From the NCBI GenBank assembly GCA_013400975.1, contig WBMZ01002691.1:1-64000 (forward strand): 64,000 nucleotides of DNA, in the 5' to 3' direction. This DNA comes from Atrichornis clamosus. Its lineage: Eukaryota; Chordata; Aves; Passeriformes; Menuridae. Positions 34,676 through 48,017 of the stretch are shown in pieces (the first letter of the stretch is position 1; each line of letters opens with the position of its first letter). A program made the position numbers and the translations under genes. The notes under the pieces are model-generated. The model had not been told where the DNA came from and did not search any database. It was given only the letters and a program-made list of their open reading frames with translations.

Positions 34676-37600
34676 TTACATAATATAGTTCTGAAAGGTT
34701 TTGTCTTTGTAACACAAGCATTGTAAATCATATGATGGACAGCCACAGATTTAGCTCATACATTATTGTGGAAAAACTGTAAATATTCCCTTAATACTAT
34801 TATAGCTTTTTTATTATAAAATAATATAAAAAGTATATAAAGAAAAATGCCCTCACTAACTTAAAGCCTACCATTTTTATTAAAATTATAGCCTTGGGTT
34901 GAATAAAATGACATCAGAAGTGGAGATAATTCCATGGAAATTTGGCACATGGAATGAAATTTTATTGTGGAGGTGATATGCAAAAAAAAGCTATGCCAAA
35001 TGCAACATTTATGTAATAGTATTGCTTAGGTTCTAATCATGTTGTAACTCTCTTTCATTGGCAGTTCATGAAGTTGCCCAGTGAATTCAATTTGGCAAGC
35101 AAACTGCAACATAGACGTCTATTGCAAAAGCAAGACATTTAAAAATTGGAAACACTGACAAGTTTCAAAATTAATGATGTGCAGTGTTGTTTTATTCATA
35201 TTTCTTTGGCATTTCTGCAAGGAAAATATAAGAAGAGTTGATAGAAATAGAGAAAATGCAATATCTTGTCAGATTGATAGTTCATATACTGTAATTTTCT
35301 GCCTCCAGCTGCCCCAGATGCTTTGGAAGGAGACACAAGAACCTCAAACTAGTTAGAAATAAGATTATTTTCCCTCCATTCTCTTATCATCTCAGCATGA
35401 TTCTCCTCCTAAAATGCTTAGTAGTTTAAGATTACTTTAAGTCCTAAAGCATGATATTTTATCTTTCTTCCCATACTGATTTTGTTAGAACCTAACTGGA
35501 ACCAGCTGGAACAGGAAATCACTACAATTTCAAATAGCCTTACTGACTACATAAATATCCTATTACTCTGTTCTTCTTGCTGATATATCACAATAGTGTA
35601 TTTTTTAATGAAAAAATGTGTTTCTCAGTAAAAAATGAACTTTGTTTTGGCCTTATTATGCCCCCATTCCTTCATCCCCTCAAACCTTTTTTAAACCACT
35701 ATTCACATCATTCATCAATAACAAACAAAATCATACAAGTCATGTCAGAAACTCCTTCTTAAACATTAAACATCATCCTTTTCCATGCAATCTATTGGAC
35801 TTCTGCTCTTTACTTTTGTAGATTTACATTTGGTTGTGCATGCAAATATACTTTACATGCTGTTTCAGAGGTTCTCTCACGAATGTTTTAAGGTGTACTG
35901 CATATTATCCATGGCATAGTATTGCATATATAAATAATTAGTAACAGGAAAAATTATAACAGGTTACTAGAAATCCTATTAGGAAAATAAATTAATTATT
36001 TTGAAACTCATTAAATTAAGACTTAATATTGAAAGTACTACCAAAAGGACCACAGGACGTATTTCAGTTTAATTTTAGAGAAGAAAAAGTATAAATTACC
36101 TTGCATATTAATACACAGTGCTAGTGAAGCTCTCATTAAAAATATTCACCCCCCTCTTACCTTAACTGGATTCACTTTCTTCTGTGCTTCCCAGTAACAT
36201 TTTCTGTCTACACTAGCTTTGCCATAAAACTATTGATTTCTAGTACCTGAAAAAGGAAACCTGTCATTTTGGCTCAGAAATCATAGCAACTAAGAACTTC
36301 TCCACTCTGAACTAAATCTTTTCCCCATAATTTTTCTATGGGACCATGAGATTTCCAATTTATTTCTTCAAAATGTGATTATTTTGAGCAAGCTGCACAT
36401 AAACACACACCACAAATGCCTGTAAAAAGGCTTTGGAAACTAATCTCTACTGCAGTTGGGATAAGAAATGCATAGAATTAGACAAAAGAGTGAGCACCAG
36501 CTGGACATTAACTTCCCCAAAGGCTTTTTGGACTTAAATCAGTTTCCTGTAAGGAGTCCAGAATCCTTATTTTTGCACTGAGTCTCATTGGAAGCCATAG
36601 TGTTTCTTCTGCAACATTATCATGAAGTTAAAACAGGCACAATCCCTACTCCCATCCCAGATTAAAATTTTCAGCCAAGTTGCAAAACTCTTCCCAAGGT
36701 TCCTGCACTTTCCATTTCCTTTCTGTATATGTCTGTGTGAAAACATTTGCAATAGAAGCATGTATTTTCAACTGCAAAAATTTTTGTTAAGTTTTGCCTA
36801 TCATCTTCATCACACAATTTCTGAATATAGAAGGTTGCAAAGGAACACTGAGGAATATTGAATTCCTGAATCTAGAGTTAAATTATTGTGTTGAAGTGGA
36901 TGTTGGAGCCAGTTGTTTTAATATAGAAAACAAAACACTCTTTAGTCTCAGAAATGTCATGTCTGAAATTCTTATCTATTAGTTCCAAGGACTTATCTTA
37001 AATCTCAGTACCTGCAGATTTTAGTCTGCAGGATTCTTTCATTTATTTTTTTTCTCTCCCCTATGCAACTGTGGTGGCTGTTCAAATGAAACAGCTCTCT
37101 AAGCTCACCTGGAAACATTAATCTTCTGGACATACTGCATAAACCACTAATCTCATGGTTGTCATTTAAAATGAGGAAGGGAGTACAAGGAGAGATGAAA
37201 GATGCAGGCAGATTTTTAAAGCCTTAGCATTGCTGTTTTATTTCATCTTAAGAATAAATAAGATCCCTAAATCTCACATTGCAACAAACAAAAATTGTCA
37301 GAGATAAACAATGGGCTGAATGATCCCTCTGAATAGAAATTAATGTGATTCAACACAATGTTCCAGCATACTGTCTCCTAATCTTTCGCTTCATCATGTT
37401 CAGCTCCTTATCAGACACTGCTGTTAACATCATGACATAATTTTTTTTGCTTGGAAGCAGAGCCAAAGATGCACCTAAACCTTAAAAATATTTATGCTGG
37501 TCTGGTATACATCGACCCAATGGCCTACAGCCAGCTGTGCAAACCTGTGCCTCACTGTAACCTCAACCTTACAGTCCGTTCTCATGATGCCTGATGCTAC

Positions 37601-37842
37601 TTACGAATCTTAGAAACATTTATAATTCCACACTTTAAAATATTTTTTCCTGTTTTTCAAGCAACTAGATCAAAATGAAAAAGCAGTGCTCATATAAGAA
37701 AGGAGACAACTTTGGATGAGAGTTTAAGCTCTCAGTGGTAGTGTAACCTTTCACTCAAGTCTGTGTCAAAATCAGATTTAGGTCAGTGTTGTCACTTGTC
37801 ACTACTCAATCATATAGTTTATAATACTATGGACACTAAGTC
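34676..37842. other. Non-coding sequence, nothing recognised
   Basis: AT-rich unique sequence with short chance ORFs only (longest 79 codons at 36622-36861). Confidence 0.55.

Positions 37843-37870
<28 letters not shown>
37843..37870. repeat. Homopolymer T(28)
   Basis: There are 28 uninterrupted T residues. On the minus strand this would be a poly(A) tail, but I recognise no retrocopied gene beside it, and the nearest AATAAA on that strand is over 100 bases away. Confidence 0.9.
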
Positions 37871-37873
<3 letters not shown>

Positions 37874-38175
37874 TAACTGAGGGGGAGTTTTAGTAAACTC
37901 CAGTAAGAAGAAAGAAGGTTTTCACCTTTTACATTTGCCTCTTGCTCATTCACGTGGTCGCTGTCAAACCAAGCTGCTTTATTTTAGGGAAAAGGAAAAA
38001 GTGCATCTAGCAACAAAACCTCCCCGGAATTCAAGTGTTGTGGCCTGTAATGGAGGTGTTCCAATGGGAAATTCCATCTGACTGTGTGATGTTTGCAGCA
38101 GTATTTATGGAAAAAGTGTAATACAGATCATGGCTGCACTTGAGCTCATGGCATTGTGCTATCTGTACTGTTCAG
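37871..38175. other. Non-coding sequence between poly(T) and CR1
   Basis: Unique sequence. Read on the minus strand it would be the body of any retrocopy ending in the poly(A) tract, but no gene is recognisable. Confidence 0.5.
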
Positions 38176-38520
38176 TCACACAGAATCACAGAATTTAGAG
38201 AGTCACAGAATCACAGAATTAACTAGGCTGGAAAAGACCTTTGAGATCATCAAGTCCAACCTATGACCTACCACCTCATCAACTAAACCATGGCACTGAG
38301 TGCCACAGCCAGGCTTTTCTTAAAAACCTCCAGGGATTGTGACTCCACCACCTCCCTGGGCAGACAATTCCAGTGCCCAGTCGCTCTTTCAGTGAAGAAT
38401 TTTTCCCTGATGTCTAACCTAAACTTCCCCCGGTGCAGCTTAAGACTGTGTCCTCTCGTTCTGTCAGTGGTCCCCTGGGAGAAGAGACCGACCCCCACCT
38501 GGCTACAACCACCTTTCAGT
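38176..38520 (-). mobile_element. CR1 LINE 3' end with ORF2 C-terminal coding tail
   Basis: The plus strand begins with repeated CACAGAATCACAGAAT units, the reverse complement of a CR1 3' terminus. The minus strand keeps an open frame across the ORF2 C-terminus, including [28 protein letters not shown] and [15 protein letters not shown], down to the stop at 38283. Homology ends near 38520, where the upstream sequence (plus-strand TTTGCTCTGTGCAGG) no longer matches. It is a 5'-truncated insertion of a different subfamily from the copies at 28.3 and 47.6 kb. The intact tail suggests moderate age. Confidence 0.9.
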
Positions 38521-39300
38521 TTGCTCTGTGCAGGACTGCATTGCTGTCTTAGCAACAGCTGCCTCCCATCCTCAGCTCAATCTCCTTTTACACAATGATC
38601 CACAAAGACATTAAATAACATTGGGAAACAATAAATTGTAGCACATTTCATCATTCATTACTTCATTTTATGCCATTCACTATGGTACTGAGTCACCAGC
38701 ATAAAGTCTCCAGGATCAATGGAAAATTAACCCTTTAATGATAATCAACCATTTTCTTGGTTCAAACGGTGTTTTTTATTTTGGTTTTATCCCCAAAAGC
38801 CTTTTTTTCCCTCCCACACTTTAAAGAGATCTAAAGACTGAGCTTATTATATAAAAAAAATCATAAACCGGAACAAAGAAGTGTTTCTTAGCTTCAGCTC
38901 ATGTAAGTGGATTCTGACCGAGATCAAGAGTCAGTTACCTACCAGAAACCCAGTGCTACTTCAAGGTATTCCCAAGTTCTGATTTGTGAGGGATGCAATA
39001 CAGCTTGAAGTATATTTGTGTTTTCTTTCAGCACGGTTTTTCATTTAAGTTTGTCTGGAAATAGAGGCTGTTCTAACTGTTTTTCTGTGTGCAGTAAGTA
39101 ACACAGAAAACTCCATATTTGTTTTACTTACATTCAAATAATTAGTTCAATATTTGACAAGTCTCCTAAATTAAAACAGTGTTCAAACTTACTGCATTGA
39201 AGAGATCACAGGTCCCCAAATCCTGCTGAGATATTGAAATTCTATAAATCCCTCATTCCAAGATGTGCAAAATAAACATGTCCACAGAATAATTAATATC
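38521..39300. other. Non-coding sequence, nothing recognised
   Basis: Unique sequence between the CR1 tail and the next LTR. Confidence 0.55.
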
Positions 39301-39305
39301 TGGCT

Positions 39306-39954
39306 TGTGCTGGTTTGAGAGAAACTCAGGAGGAAATAACCCCTTCCCTACCAGGTTCAGAGAGCAAACTCTTAGAAGAAAGTGAAAAAAACCCTGTTTT
39401 ATTTACAAACAGTCCAAATGATTGCAGGCACAGGCAGATGAGTAATGTATGGTTATAAACCTCTCGCGACGGAAACCTGGGTAAGCTCAGTAGTCCTTTC
39501 CGTGCTCCCTTCTGCCAGCCCACGGTGAGGGGGACCCCCCGGGGTTTGAGGATGTGATCTGGTGTTGTGAATCAGAGCTCAGTTGAAACAGTTCCAGGAA
39601 ACGGAAAAAAAATATCCCAAGGAAGACTTCCTTGTCTAGCTAAAAAAACTAACCAAACAAAAAACCCCCAAAAAACCTAAACAAGAAGAATTTGCCCTCC
39701 GTCTCTCCCTTGAGAAACAGAGCTGAAAAAAACTGGCCAAAAACCAAAAAAAGGGAAGGAAAAAATAGCTCGTTCTGCTGCTTCTAAAGCTGAAATAAGA
39801 GAGAGAGAAAAAAAAACCTGTCCAAGTCCTGGGAAGTGCGTTGTTGTGTACATTCTTCAGCTGGAAACATTCTTGGATCTTAACGGTACAATATTCATTC
39901 TAGCATAATGCAGATGATGGGGATAGCTGGTATCATATAGTCAAAACAAGGACA
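39306..39954 (-). mobile_element. Solo LTR with perfect 5-bp duplication TGGCT
   Basis: On the minus strand it starts TGTCCTTGTTTTGACT and ends CTCTCAAACCAGCACA. TGGCT flanks both ends (39301-39305 and 39955-39959). An AATAAA signal (complement 39398-39403) precedes a GGGTTTTTTTCACTTTC stretch, as expected for R/U5. It keeps several CpGs (for example CTCTCGCGACGG on the plus strand). At 649 bp, with 5-bp duplications, it fits an ERVL-like element. No internal region is present. Confidence 0.8.
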
Positions 39955-39959
39955 TGGCT

Positions 39960-41940
39960 GTGCTTTCTAAATTAAAAACTGTGGGGGCTTTTTTCTCTGA
40001 TACATGTGGAGTTTGGGAAGGTGAGTTACACAGCTGAATATGAAGAAGTATCCCCAAGGAAGACAAAATCCACTTGTAGATAACAGTGGCTCAGTTTTGG
40101 GTTCTGCACGTTTTTCAGGATATGCTACCCCTCGTGACACATACCGGCAAGGACAGTAAAGATGGATGGTGCATAGCACATTTTTGTCTGCTAGGATGTC
40201 AGCCAAAAGTGAAATGGTATTGCTGCCATGACAGAACAATGAGTGAGGGCAGGCGTGGCGGGGATTAGTGCTGTCGCTGACACATATTTCAGCTGTCAGA
40301 GAGGGATACAGCCTGTTGTAGAGTAGACGGGGAACAGGAGGGCAAGTGAATTAAGAGCATGCCATTAAGAATATAAATATTCTGCCCAGGTCTCACAATG
40401 TTCATAAACCGGGTACATCCTTCTTTACTTCTGCCTTTCTCCATACCTCTGGGTGCTTCTCAGACAGCTCACATTTGAGTCTGTGGGTTGCCTGTGAAAA
40501 AATTTCTGGCATGTGTGAGAGTGTATCACAGCAGTGTGGATGCAGAAATTATCTACCCTGGCACAGACATCCCCTAGGACTCTGAGGAGAAACTGAGGTC
40601 TTGATTTTCACGGAGGAGTATAACAAAGTTTTACGGTGCATGCATGCAATCTTGCATTTGCAAATATCTGAATGTATTTTTCATGCATTCTCAAGAGAGC
40701 TAACTGCTGGAGCATCTGCATATGGAAAACCTTCCCCATATGCAGATTACCAGGTTCAAAGTTTTTTTTGATCTAGGAAAGGTGCTGTTTATCACATCTT
40801 TAGCAGAATTCAATTTTATTTAATTTTTTAAAAATAAGAGAAATAGTAAAAAAGGAATCATGGTACAAAAACTAGAAGACACTGGAAAAGCTACCGTGTT
40901 AGAGGTGTAAATATGCTTAGTGTACCAATATAGCTTAAACATTAATATTTTAAATTTTAAATCTTCATTTGGTAAAATTTTACAGTTTTACAAAATGCAG
41001 TATCTGCAGAATAGTATGGGAGATTTTAGTAGTTTTTGCTTTTGCTGGTTCTGATAAAATTATGAGCCTCTATTCTGATATAGGATGATATTGGGAGAGA
41101 GGTGAATCACAGGTTTTTATAATCACTTCTGTAGTTCAGTCACTGACATCACAGCAACGTAAGGAATCTGTTCAAAGGTCAAGTAAAATTTTTGTTTATG
41201 TGTCTTAGAAAATACACCTCAGCACCATTTAAATATTTTAGTTCAATATTAGTTTTAAAGTTTAATATTAATGTACAGTAATATAAAATAAGAAAATCTT
41301 TTATTCTAATGTTGACCAGGTATATTTATGTTTTCTTACTCAATAAATTATTCAATAAATTATTTCACTGTTTCACAATAAAAACCATGCAAGAAACTTG
41401 CAGTGTTAAATCCGTGTACTGTGAAAAGAGGTAGGAAGCTAAAGATCCACACTTCTGTCAAATAGGCAATGGGGAACATATAGCACTGCTAAGCAGTGGG
41501 CAGCCCAAAAGCTGCATTTCGGAAAAAAATTCTTTCTGTCATTTATCTAGGTATCAATTTATGGTTCAATATTAAAAAAAACCCCAACAAAACAACAAAT
41601 TACAAAACAGAACCACAGCACTAGCTGTATTTTGAGAAGAGCTCAGTTTTTATTTACTTTCAAAATTCATCTTCTTTCTCCTACACACATACCTGCAAAT
41701 GTCAGCACCCTTTGTTTCCCTTTTTATTCCCAAGAACAGGACTTATTGTATGCGATCACTCCTGAAAAATCGCTCTTTCTTCTTAGCAAGCTACATAAAA
41801 GCTCAGCTTTCTTGAAGACAATCCATATTGTGAAGACCGAACATGTTTGACAGGCTGCCCTGGAAATAGCTGTACCCCAGACTGTCAGAAGCAAGGTCAT
41901 ATTGGGCCATGAGCTTACATATTTATTGTGCCACCTTGAA
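39960..41940. other. Non-coding sequence, nothing recognised
   Basis: Unique sequence. The 40080-40350 part is less AT-rich but shows no identifiable exon. Its ORFs are 60-90 codons and unsupported. Confidence 0.55.
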
Positions 41941-42160
41941 ATACAGGGCGCCTCCTCGGTATGCATGGGACCCCACCTGTCACACCCCATGCCCCTTTTG
42001 GCACGCAGACCCTGGAACCACACGGCCCCCACGTCCTTGGGCTCACAGACACTGCCATGGTGTCTGCTCCATCTCGCAGCACCACGTGTTGGCACAGGGG
42101 TGGTGGCACACTGGGGAAGTGCTTGTGTGTCCACACAGCCAGGAGCATTTCATACACGTG
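41941..42160. other. Local GC-rich island, unidentified
   Basis: A sharp rise in C and G occurs inside AT-rich DNA, with CACC/GGTG-type short motifs repeated on both strands. Several frames are open at once (143 codons plus at 41902-42333, 136 codons minus at 41724-42134), as expected from composition. CpG is present but not dense enough by eye to call a CpG island, and I recognise no repeat or exon. Confidence 0.4.
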
Positions 42161-45100
42161 TCTCCAGTGCTAATCGAAATAGTGACTTATTGACATTGCC
42201 ACTGCATGGCATGCATAGAAAACCCAGCACTTTTCTCACAAACAGCAGCAGCAGTTCCCTTTTACTGACAAGGCCATACCTGAGTTACGATCCAAAACCA
42301 AGAGATGAAATGATAAGCTGTTTTAATCTATAACACCAGAGCTATGTCTCTACAACTAATTTGTAACTTTGTCAAAACTAAAAATACTGTTGGCAGTATG
42401 ATAGTCTTTTTGCCCTAATGGCCTCACCTACTGAGCAAAAAAATCAAAGATATATGATTTAATTTGTCAGGAATGCGTGTTTCCATACTAATTACTCCAA
42501 AGACAAATTGCCAAGCCATTAAAAACTGATCAACCTCTCTGCAAAGCCCCCCTACCATTCCATCTTTTCCTTCACTTTCTCCTTTGTTGCTCCACATGAA
42601 ATTGAAAAAAGAAATTGGCAAAAATTTGAATATTACAAATAAAATTGATTACTGTGCCCATTGCTGTTTGATAGCACACATATGGTCAACAGAGGTCTGT
42701 GAAAAACTCAAGGTGCCTTTTGTCCCTGGGGAGTATCTGCAGTAAGCCTGTGCTACCATGTGGAAGCTGGATAATCAAATTCTGGGTAGGGAATAAAGGT
42801 GACTATCCAAAGATGCTGTTTTATTTCAACTTCCAGTCCACAGCTGGAATGAGAAGGACATCCACAGAGTTGTTCCTGCTGTCCATTTCTGAACCCCATG
42901 CTACCTTACAGATTTCTGGGATATGTGAAAGGCGTCATATGGCTTTATTCCTACAACCATGTCCAAGCACTTGACTGTATTTACATATTTTGTGCTTTTG
43001 GATTTAGGTTCTCCCACAGTAACTGAAAGACAGAGACCAGTTTTTCTTTCTTTCAGCTTTAATAAACTTCACTGAGATGACATGGATTATTGCTGCTATT
43101 TGATTTTTTAAAAAATTATGATTGAAGATTGGTGATCTGAAGAACAGATTTTAGGAGAAAAGATCAAATCTGTAAACACTTTGGAAAGAAAATGGCCATT
43201 GGGATCAGGGATTTAATAATTAGTATTGAGGAGTCTCTCTTTTTACACAGTTTCTTTTAATTTTTCATGTACATATAATTTCTTGAAACTGCATTTTGTG
43301 CTGTCTGACATTTTAACTAGAACACAAAGTAAGGGTTTGTTAACTTTCTGCTGTTAAAGTACTGAAAGAAAGCTCGTTGTAGTTCAGGACTCTTAACCTA
43401 TGACATATATAAGTTTTCCTGACATTTTGAAAAGATTAGGAACAAGATAGTAAACGGAAGGCCCTGTGAACAGACGATTAACAAGAAAACCTAGGGAACC
43501 ACTAGCTACTCTTTCCTTTTTAATCATAAGCCTGTTGCTGTCAGCAGTTATTTTCCCCATCTTAATACCACTGGTCTCTAAATTATCTCCTGAACATACT
43601 TTTTCTTCATCTGTAACCTTAGATAATAATTGTTAGCACGATGACCAAAGAAAAGGAGAGAGTCTTCCAGATGGCACCCTGAAAGCAATAAAAATACTGA
43701 ATTATAGGAGTACATTTGAGAAATCACAGATATTAAAACTGTAAAAGCTGAAGAGAAAATCCATTTGGCATAGGAAGCGTGGGCAGTGGAGCATGTCATT
43801 TAGTTATACTAGAAACAGAATTAGTTCAAAAGAACAGAACTGTTTCTTCATGTATTCCTAATATCTAAAATGCTTGTACCTGTGAAATTGAAATTTAGCT
43901 AAGAGAGTTTTGCTGTTTCTTGGTTTCATCAAGTTTAGGAATTTATTCTTATGTTGATACTTCTGCTTAAAGAAACAGTAATCAGCTGAAGGATGACTGT
44001 GTGCAAGGTTGTAAAACTGACATAGAATTAAGAATATTCTTACTTAAACTACCAAGAAACAGGGGAAATACTCAGCATTTTGATAGCAATATAAAGGCTC
44101 TGATGGTGGTGGGAAGAGACAGCCAAGAGAAAGAGGCATTTGAAATGCAAACTAATCCACTCTATTGTATGAATAAATTAATAAATATGACAAAAATGCC
44201 TAGTCTTACATGATCTAAAATATCATGCTTTATGAACACAAAAATATCCTTTATGTGCTTGGTATATCTGGGGTCTTATCAAATAAACAAATTTGTGAGT
44301 ACTATGCTAAATCAGAAAGTAAGAGTAATTAAACCCATGCTCTTCAATGATTTCCCTTCTGCCATCTAAGCAGTAAAGTGGTGTATCTAGAAGGAAGAAA
44401 AATACAGTGACCTTTCATTTCTACTTTAGAAACTCCATAAAAGCAAACAAGAAGGACCTGTTAACAATCATAGATAATGAGAAATACCACAAGAACAAAG
44501 AAAGGAATAAAATATAACTATTTTTATTATTGAGTTGTATCCAACTGCTCTAGTAAAGGAACTATGAATAGCCAACACAACTTCATGCTGTGATAAATTG
44601 CCTCAGCAACACAGATACACAAAAAAAGGTTTTAATTTGTCAAGTGTTAAAGCATGGACTTTGCAGCTTAGTGACCAGTAATACATTGTATTTGACTAGT
44701 GTCACTTCTTTCTAAATGCTGCCTTTTCACACTCTGACTCTTCACCCAGTCCTGTCAGTCCCACTCACATCATGCTTAGGCTGAGCTCTAGGCATGTTCC
44801 TCCTGACTGCATGGATGCCCCTTGTGCTATGACTTAGCACATTTACTAGTTAATGTTCTTTTAGTATCCTGCAAGATAAAGCCACTTACATGAAGAAACA
44901 AACATGACTTATCTTCTCATAAGACAAATGTCAGGGATTATATATTGTCCTGTAATTTTCTGACAGTAAATGAATAATTACTTACAGTAATCTTGTACAT
45001 ATTTCTACTGCAGATACTAAAATTTCAAAATGGTTGCATAAATACATTCAAAAATTCCATCTTTCACTTTGTGCATAACAATTGTAATCTGGACCTTATA

Positions 45101-47616
45101 CTGTTTACATTGTTAACTGTTTAAATTGTTATCTGGACCTTTTTTACATTTTTTTCCAACTTGCTTTAAAAATGTTTACACACAAATTAATTTTCTCATG
45201 TTTAACACCTGCTTTAGGGCATATTTGACTAGCTATGAATGCAACAGCATTATATCCACCTCTGATCCCTATTCAATATAAAGAAAAAGAAAGTGAAGAT
45301 GATGTAGGAAGATAATGTCTCGTCTCTCTAAAAACAGGTTAATCAGGGTTAACACTTACCTTCATATATCACTAATAAGATCATCAACAAAGTATGTAAA
45401 TTTGGAATGACTACGTGCTGTGATGATTTTTGCAGGAAATTATTATTATTTATTTTGTACATATTGCCCATAAAAGTACTGCTCAGAAAAGAAGAAGCCA
45501 ACAGACTTGGACTGTCAAGATCATCCATATAAAAGGCTTTGAATAGTGAGTTCTCTTCTGTAATTATTGCTTGCATTTTCAAGTCCTCCGCATTAACAGC
45601 AGCAATTAATAACAGAGGATAAATATCACATTTGCAGGATCCAATCTGTCATTTAAGGATACAACGTTAGAACACGTAGAGGCTAGGTATCCAGGATAAT
45701 CCAAAACTACCTGTAGCAATGGCAGAAGTTGTAATGTAGGCAGAAGTCAGCCTTGCAGCCATTGTATTGCACAAAGCTCTTGCCATTGCTGCTGTAGTTG
45801 AGTTCCTTTAGTTTACAGAAGGAGAAAACTGAAACAAATTTGTTATGATTGATATATGCTTGTTATGCTAATATATTAAAAATGTGCTGCAAACCATTAG
45901 GAGTAACTTAGCATATTGCTGGTCCAGTACTTTTCTTCAGTACTTCCAACTGCAAAGAACATCATAAAGGCAAATTTCAGTATTTTTTTATTGTTATAAT
46001 ACAACATTAAAACCAGAAAAAAAAGTGGTAAGAATTCATCATAATTGCAAAATCATGTTTCTGAGAAAAAGCAGAATCAATTAACTGTGTGAAATGTTGT
46101 CTGGGATAAATTTCTCCCACCATGTGAAAGTATTCTATTGGTAGATTCTGGCCTCAGGAAAACTTGATTTTGTAAAGTTATTGTATGTGAAAAGGATGAC
46201 AAAATATTTGCAGTACACCAGCACTCTCTTTTAAAACAAATAACTTGAAGAAAGCCACATCATGGTTAATTTCTTAGTCAAAGATGTTTAAATCTGATTT
46301 CAAATTTCTAGCATGGTAATTAATTAAAAATGTTGCACTTTTATCTCTCAACACAAGTTGTTATGCTAAACGAGATATCTGCCTTCTGATTACAGAAATA
46401 ACAATTGTATGGCACAGGGAGAAAAAAGCCTGTGCATAGTTTAATTCGCATGCTGGTGTCAAATTGTATGACTAATGTAATTATGGTGTTATTTCTAAGC
46501 AATTTGGATCTGTTGGTAGGATTAAGAAAGCCAGAGGGACCTCCTGAGGCCATCAACACAGCATTAACTAAAGGCAGAACTCACTGGAAGAGGAAAGCTG
46601 TGATTTGTGGGATACATGGGAGCCTCTGCCAGCTCCCACCTGGGAACTGAGAGCAACACTTCCTCCTCTCCCACCTGAGTTATGGAGTGGTGCATAGGTC
46701 TTACTTTCTCATCCTTCTCCTTTCCCTTACACATCTCTAATACTTCCCAATAGTGTTGTGAGGTTCTCAAAGGAGGAATCAAATAGTCTTCCAAATCCAA
46801 GGACAAATGTACAATAAATTCCTTGCCTCTGCTGCTTCACCACCTCTGATTAAATTCACAGCTGACCCAGAACACCTGTCTGTAAACACTGGTAAACTGG
46901 TAAACACTTTTCTCCTGACATAGAGACTTCTTTACCTCAAATGAACTCCCGACACAAACTGACAGCATGCCCCAGAAAAACTTATCTTCTCAGAACTACA
47001 CTGGAACTCCAGAGAAGGAAAATATTTGTTCAGAAGGAGCAACTGGCTGTATCTGCTTGGAGATCTGATAGAGGATTTTTTTCTGCTGTGTGGGGTGTGT
47101 TTATCACAGGCGGCTATGTTCAATTGGGAAAAATTGCATTAGCCTGCAAGCACGTGGCCCACAATAAACACCTGTGGGGATTCTGATGATACGTACTGTC
47201 AGCACATATCTGCTACAATGGGACTATCTTCTTAAGCCTCAGCTAGCAATCAGCTTAGTTCTGATACAGAGGGATTAATATATTCACAGGATTTTGTACC
47301 AGCCAGTGTGACGAGAAATGGCACAAACTGGAGAAGAAATCAGCCACAAAACATGGAGATATGTGTCTCTATACAGCTTCACTCATTTAAAGATATATAC
47401 AACAGAAAGAGCAGTTCTGATCACGTTTTGAATTAATAAAAACCATGCATTTTACCTTTAAAATAGCTTAAATTTTATACAAATCTTTGTAAGTTTGGAA
47501 AGAAAATATTTTAATAGTGTACAGTGGTTATTCTCAAAATTTTGTTTGCATCTAACCTCTGAGGTGCCAGTTTGTTGAGTAGCCTTGGTGCTGATGAATT
47601 TAGAAAGCACTGCATG
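42161..47616. other. Long non-coding stretch, no gene recognised
   Basis: AT-rich unique sequence. It includes an imperfect 18-bp direct repeat at 45081-45098 and 45125-45142 (ATTGTAATCTGGACCTTA against ATTGTTATCTGGACCTTT). No mobile element is recognised. ORFs are at most 91 codons. Confidence 0.55.
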
Positions 47617-48017
47617 CAAGCTGAGAGAATTGGGATTGTTCAGGCTGGAAAATACATGGCTTAGAGGTGACATATTTGTGGCCTTCCAGTGTCTGAAGGG
47701 AGCCTACAAGTAAGCTGGTGAGGGACTTTTTATCAGGACCTGTAGTGATGGGACAAGGTATAATGGCTTCAAACTGAAAGAGAGTAAGTTTAGATCAGAT
47801 ATTAGGAAGAAATTCTTTGCTGTGAGGGTGATGAGGCACTGGAACAGGTTGTCCACAGAAGTTGTGGCTGCTTCATCCCTGGAAGTGTTCTAGGCCAGGT
47901 TGGACGGACCTCTGAGCAACCTGGTCTAGTGCAAGGTGTCCCTGCCAATGGCAGGGGGGTTGGAACTAGATGATCTTTAAGGTCCCTTCCAACCCAAATC
48001 ACTCTGTGATCCTGCGG
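47617..48017 (+). mobile_element. CR1 LINE 3' fragment
   Basis: It reads AAGCTGAGAGAATTGGGATT, GGGACTTTTTATCAGGACCT, ATTAGGAAGAAATTCTTTGC and CACTGGAACAGGTTGTCCAC, and ends TTCCAACCCAAATCACTCTG. This is a continuous 3' end of CR1 on the plus strand, about 400 bp, 5'-truncated and without a usable frame. It keeps the 'CTTCAAACTGAAAGAGAG' segment that is missing from the copy at 29652. Confidence 0.9.
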
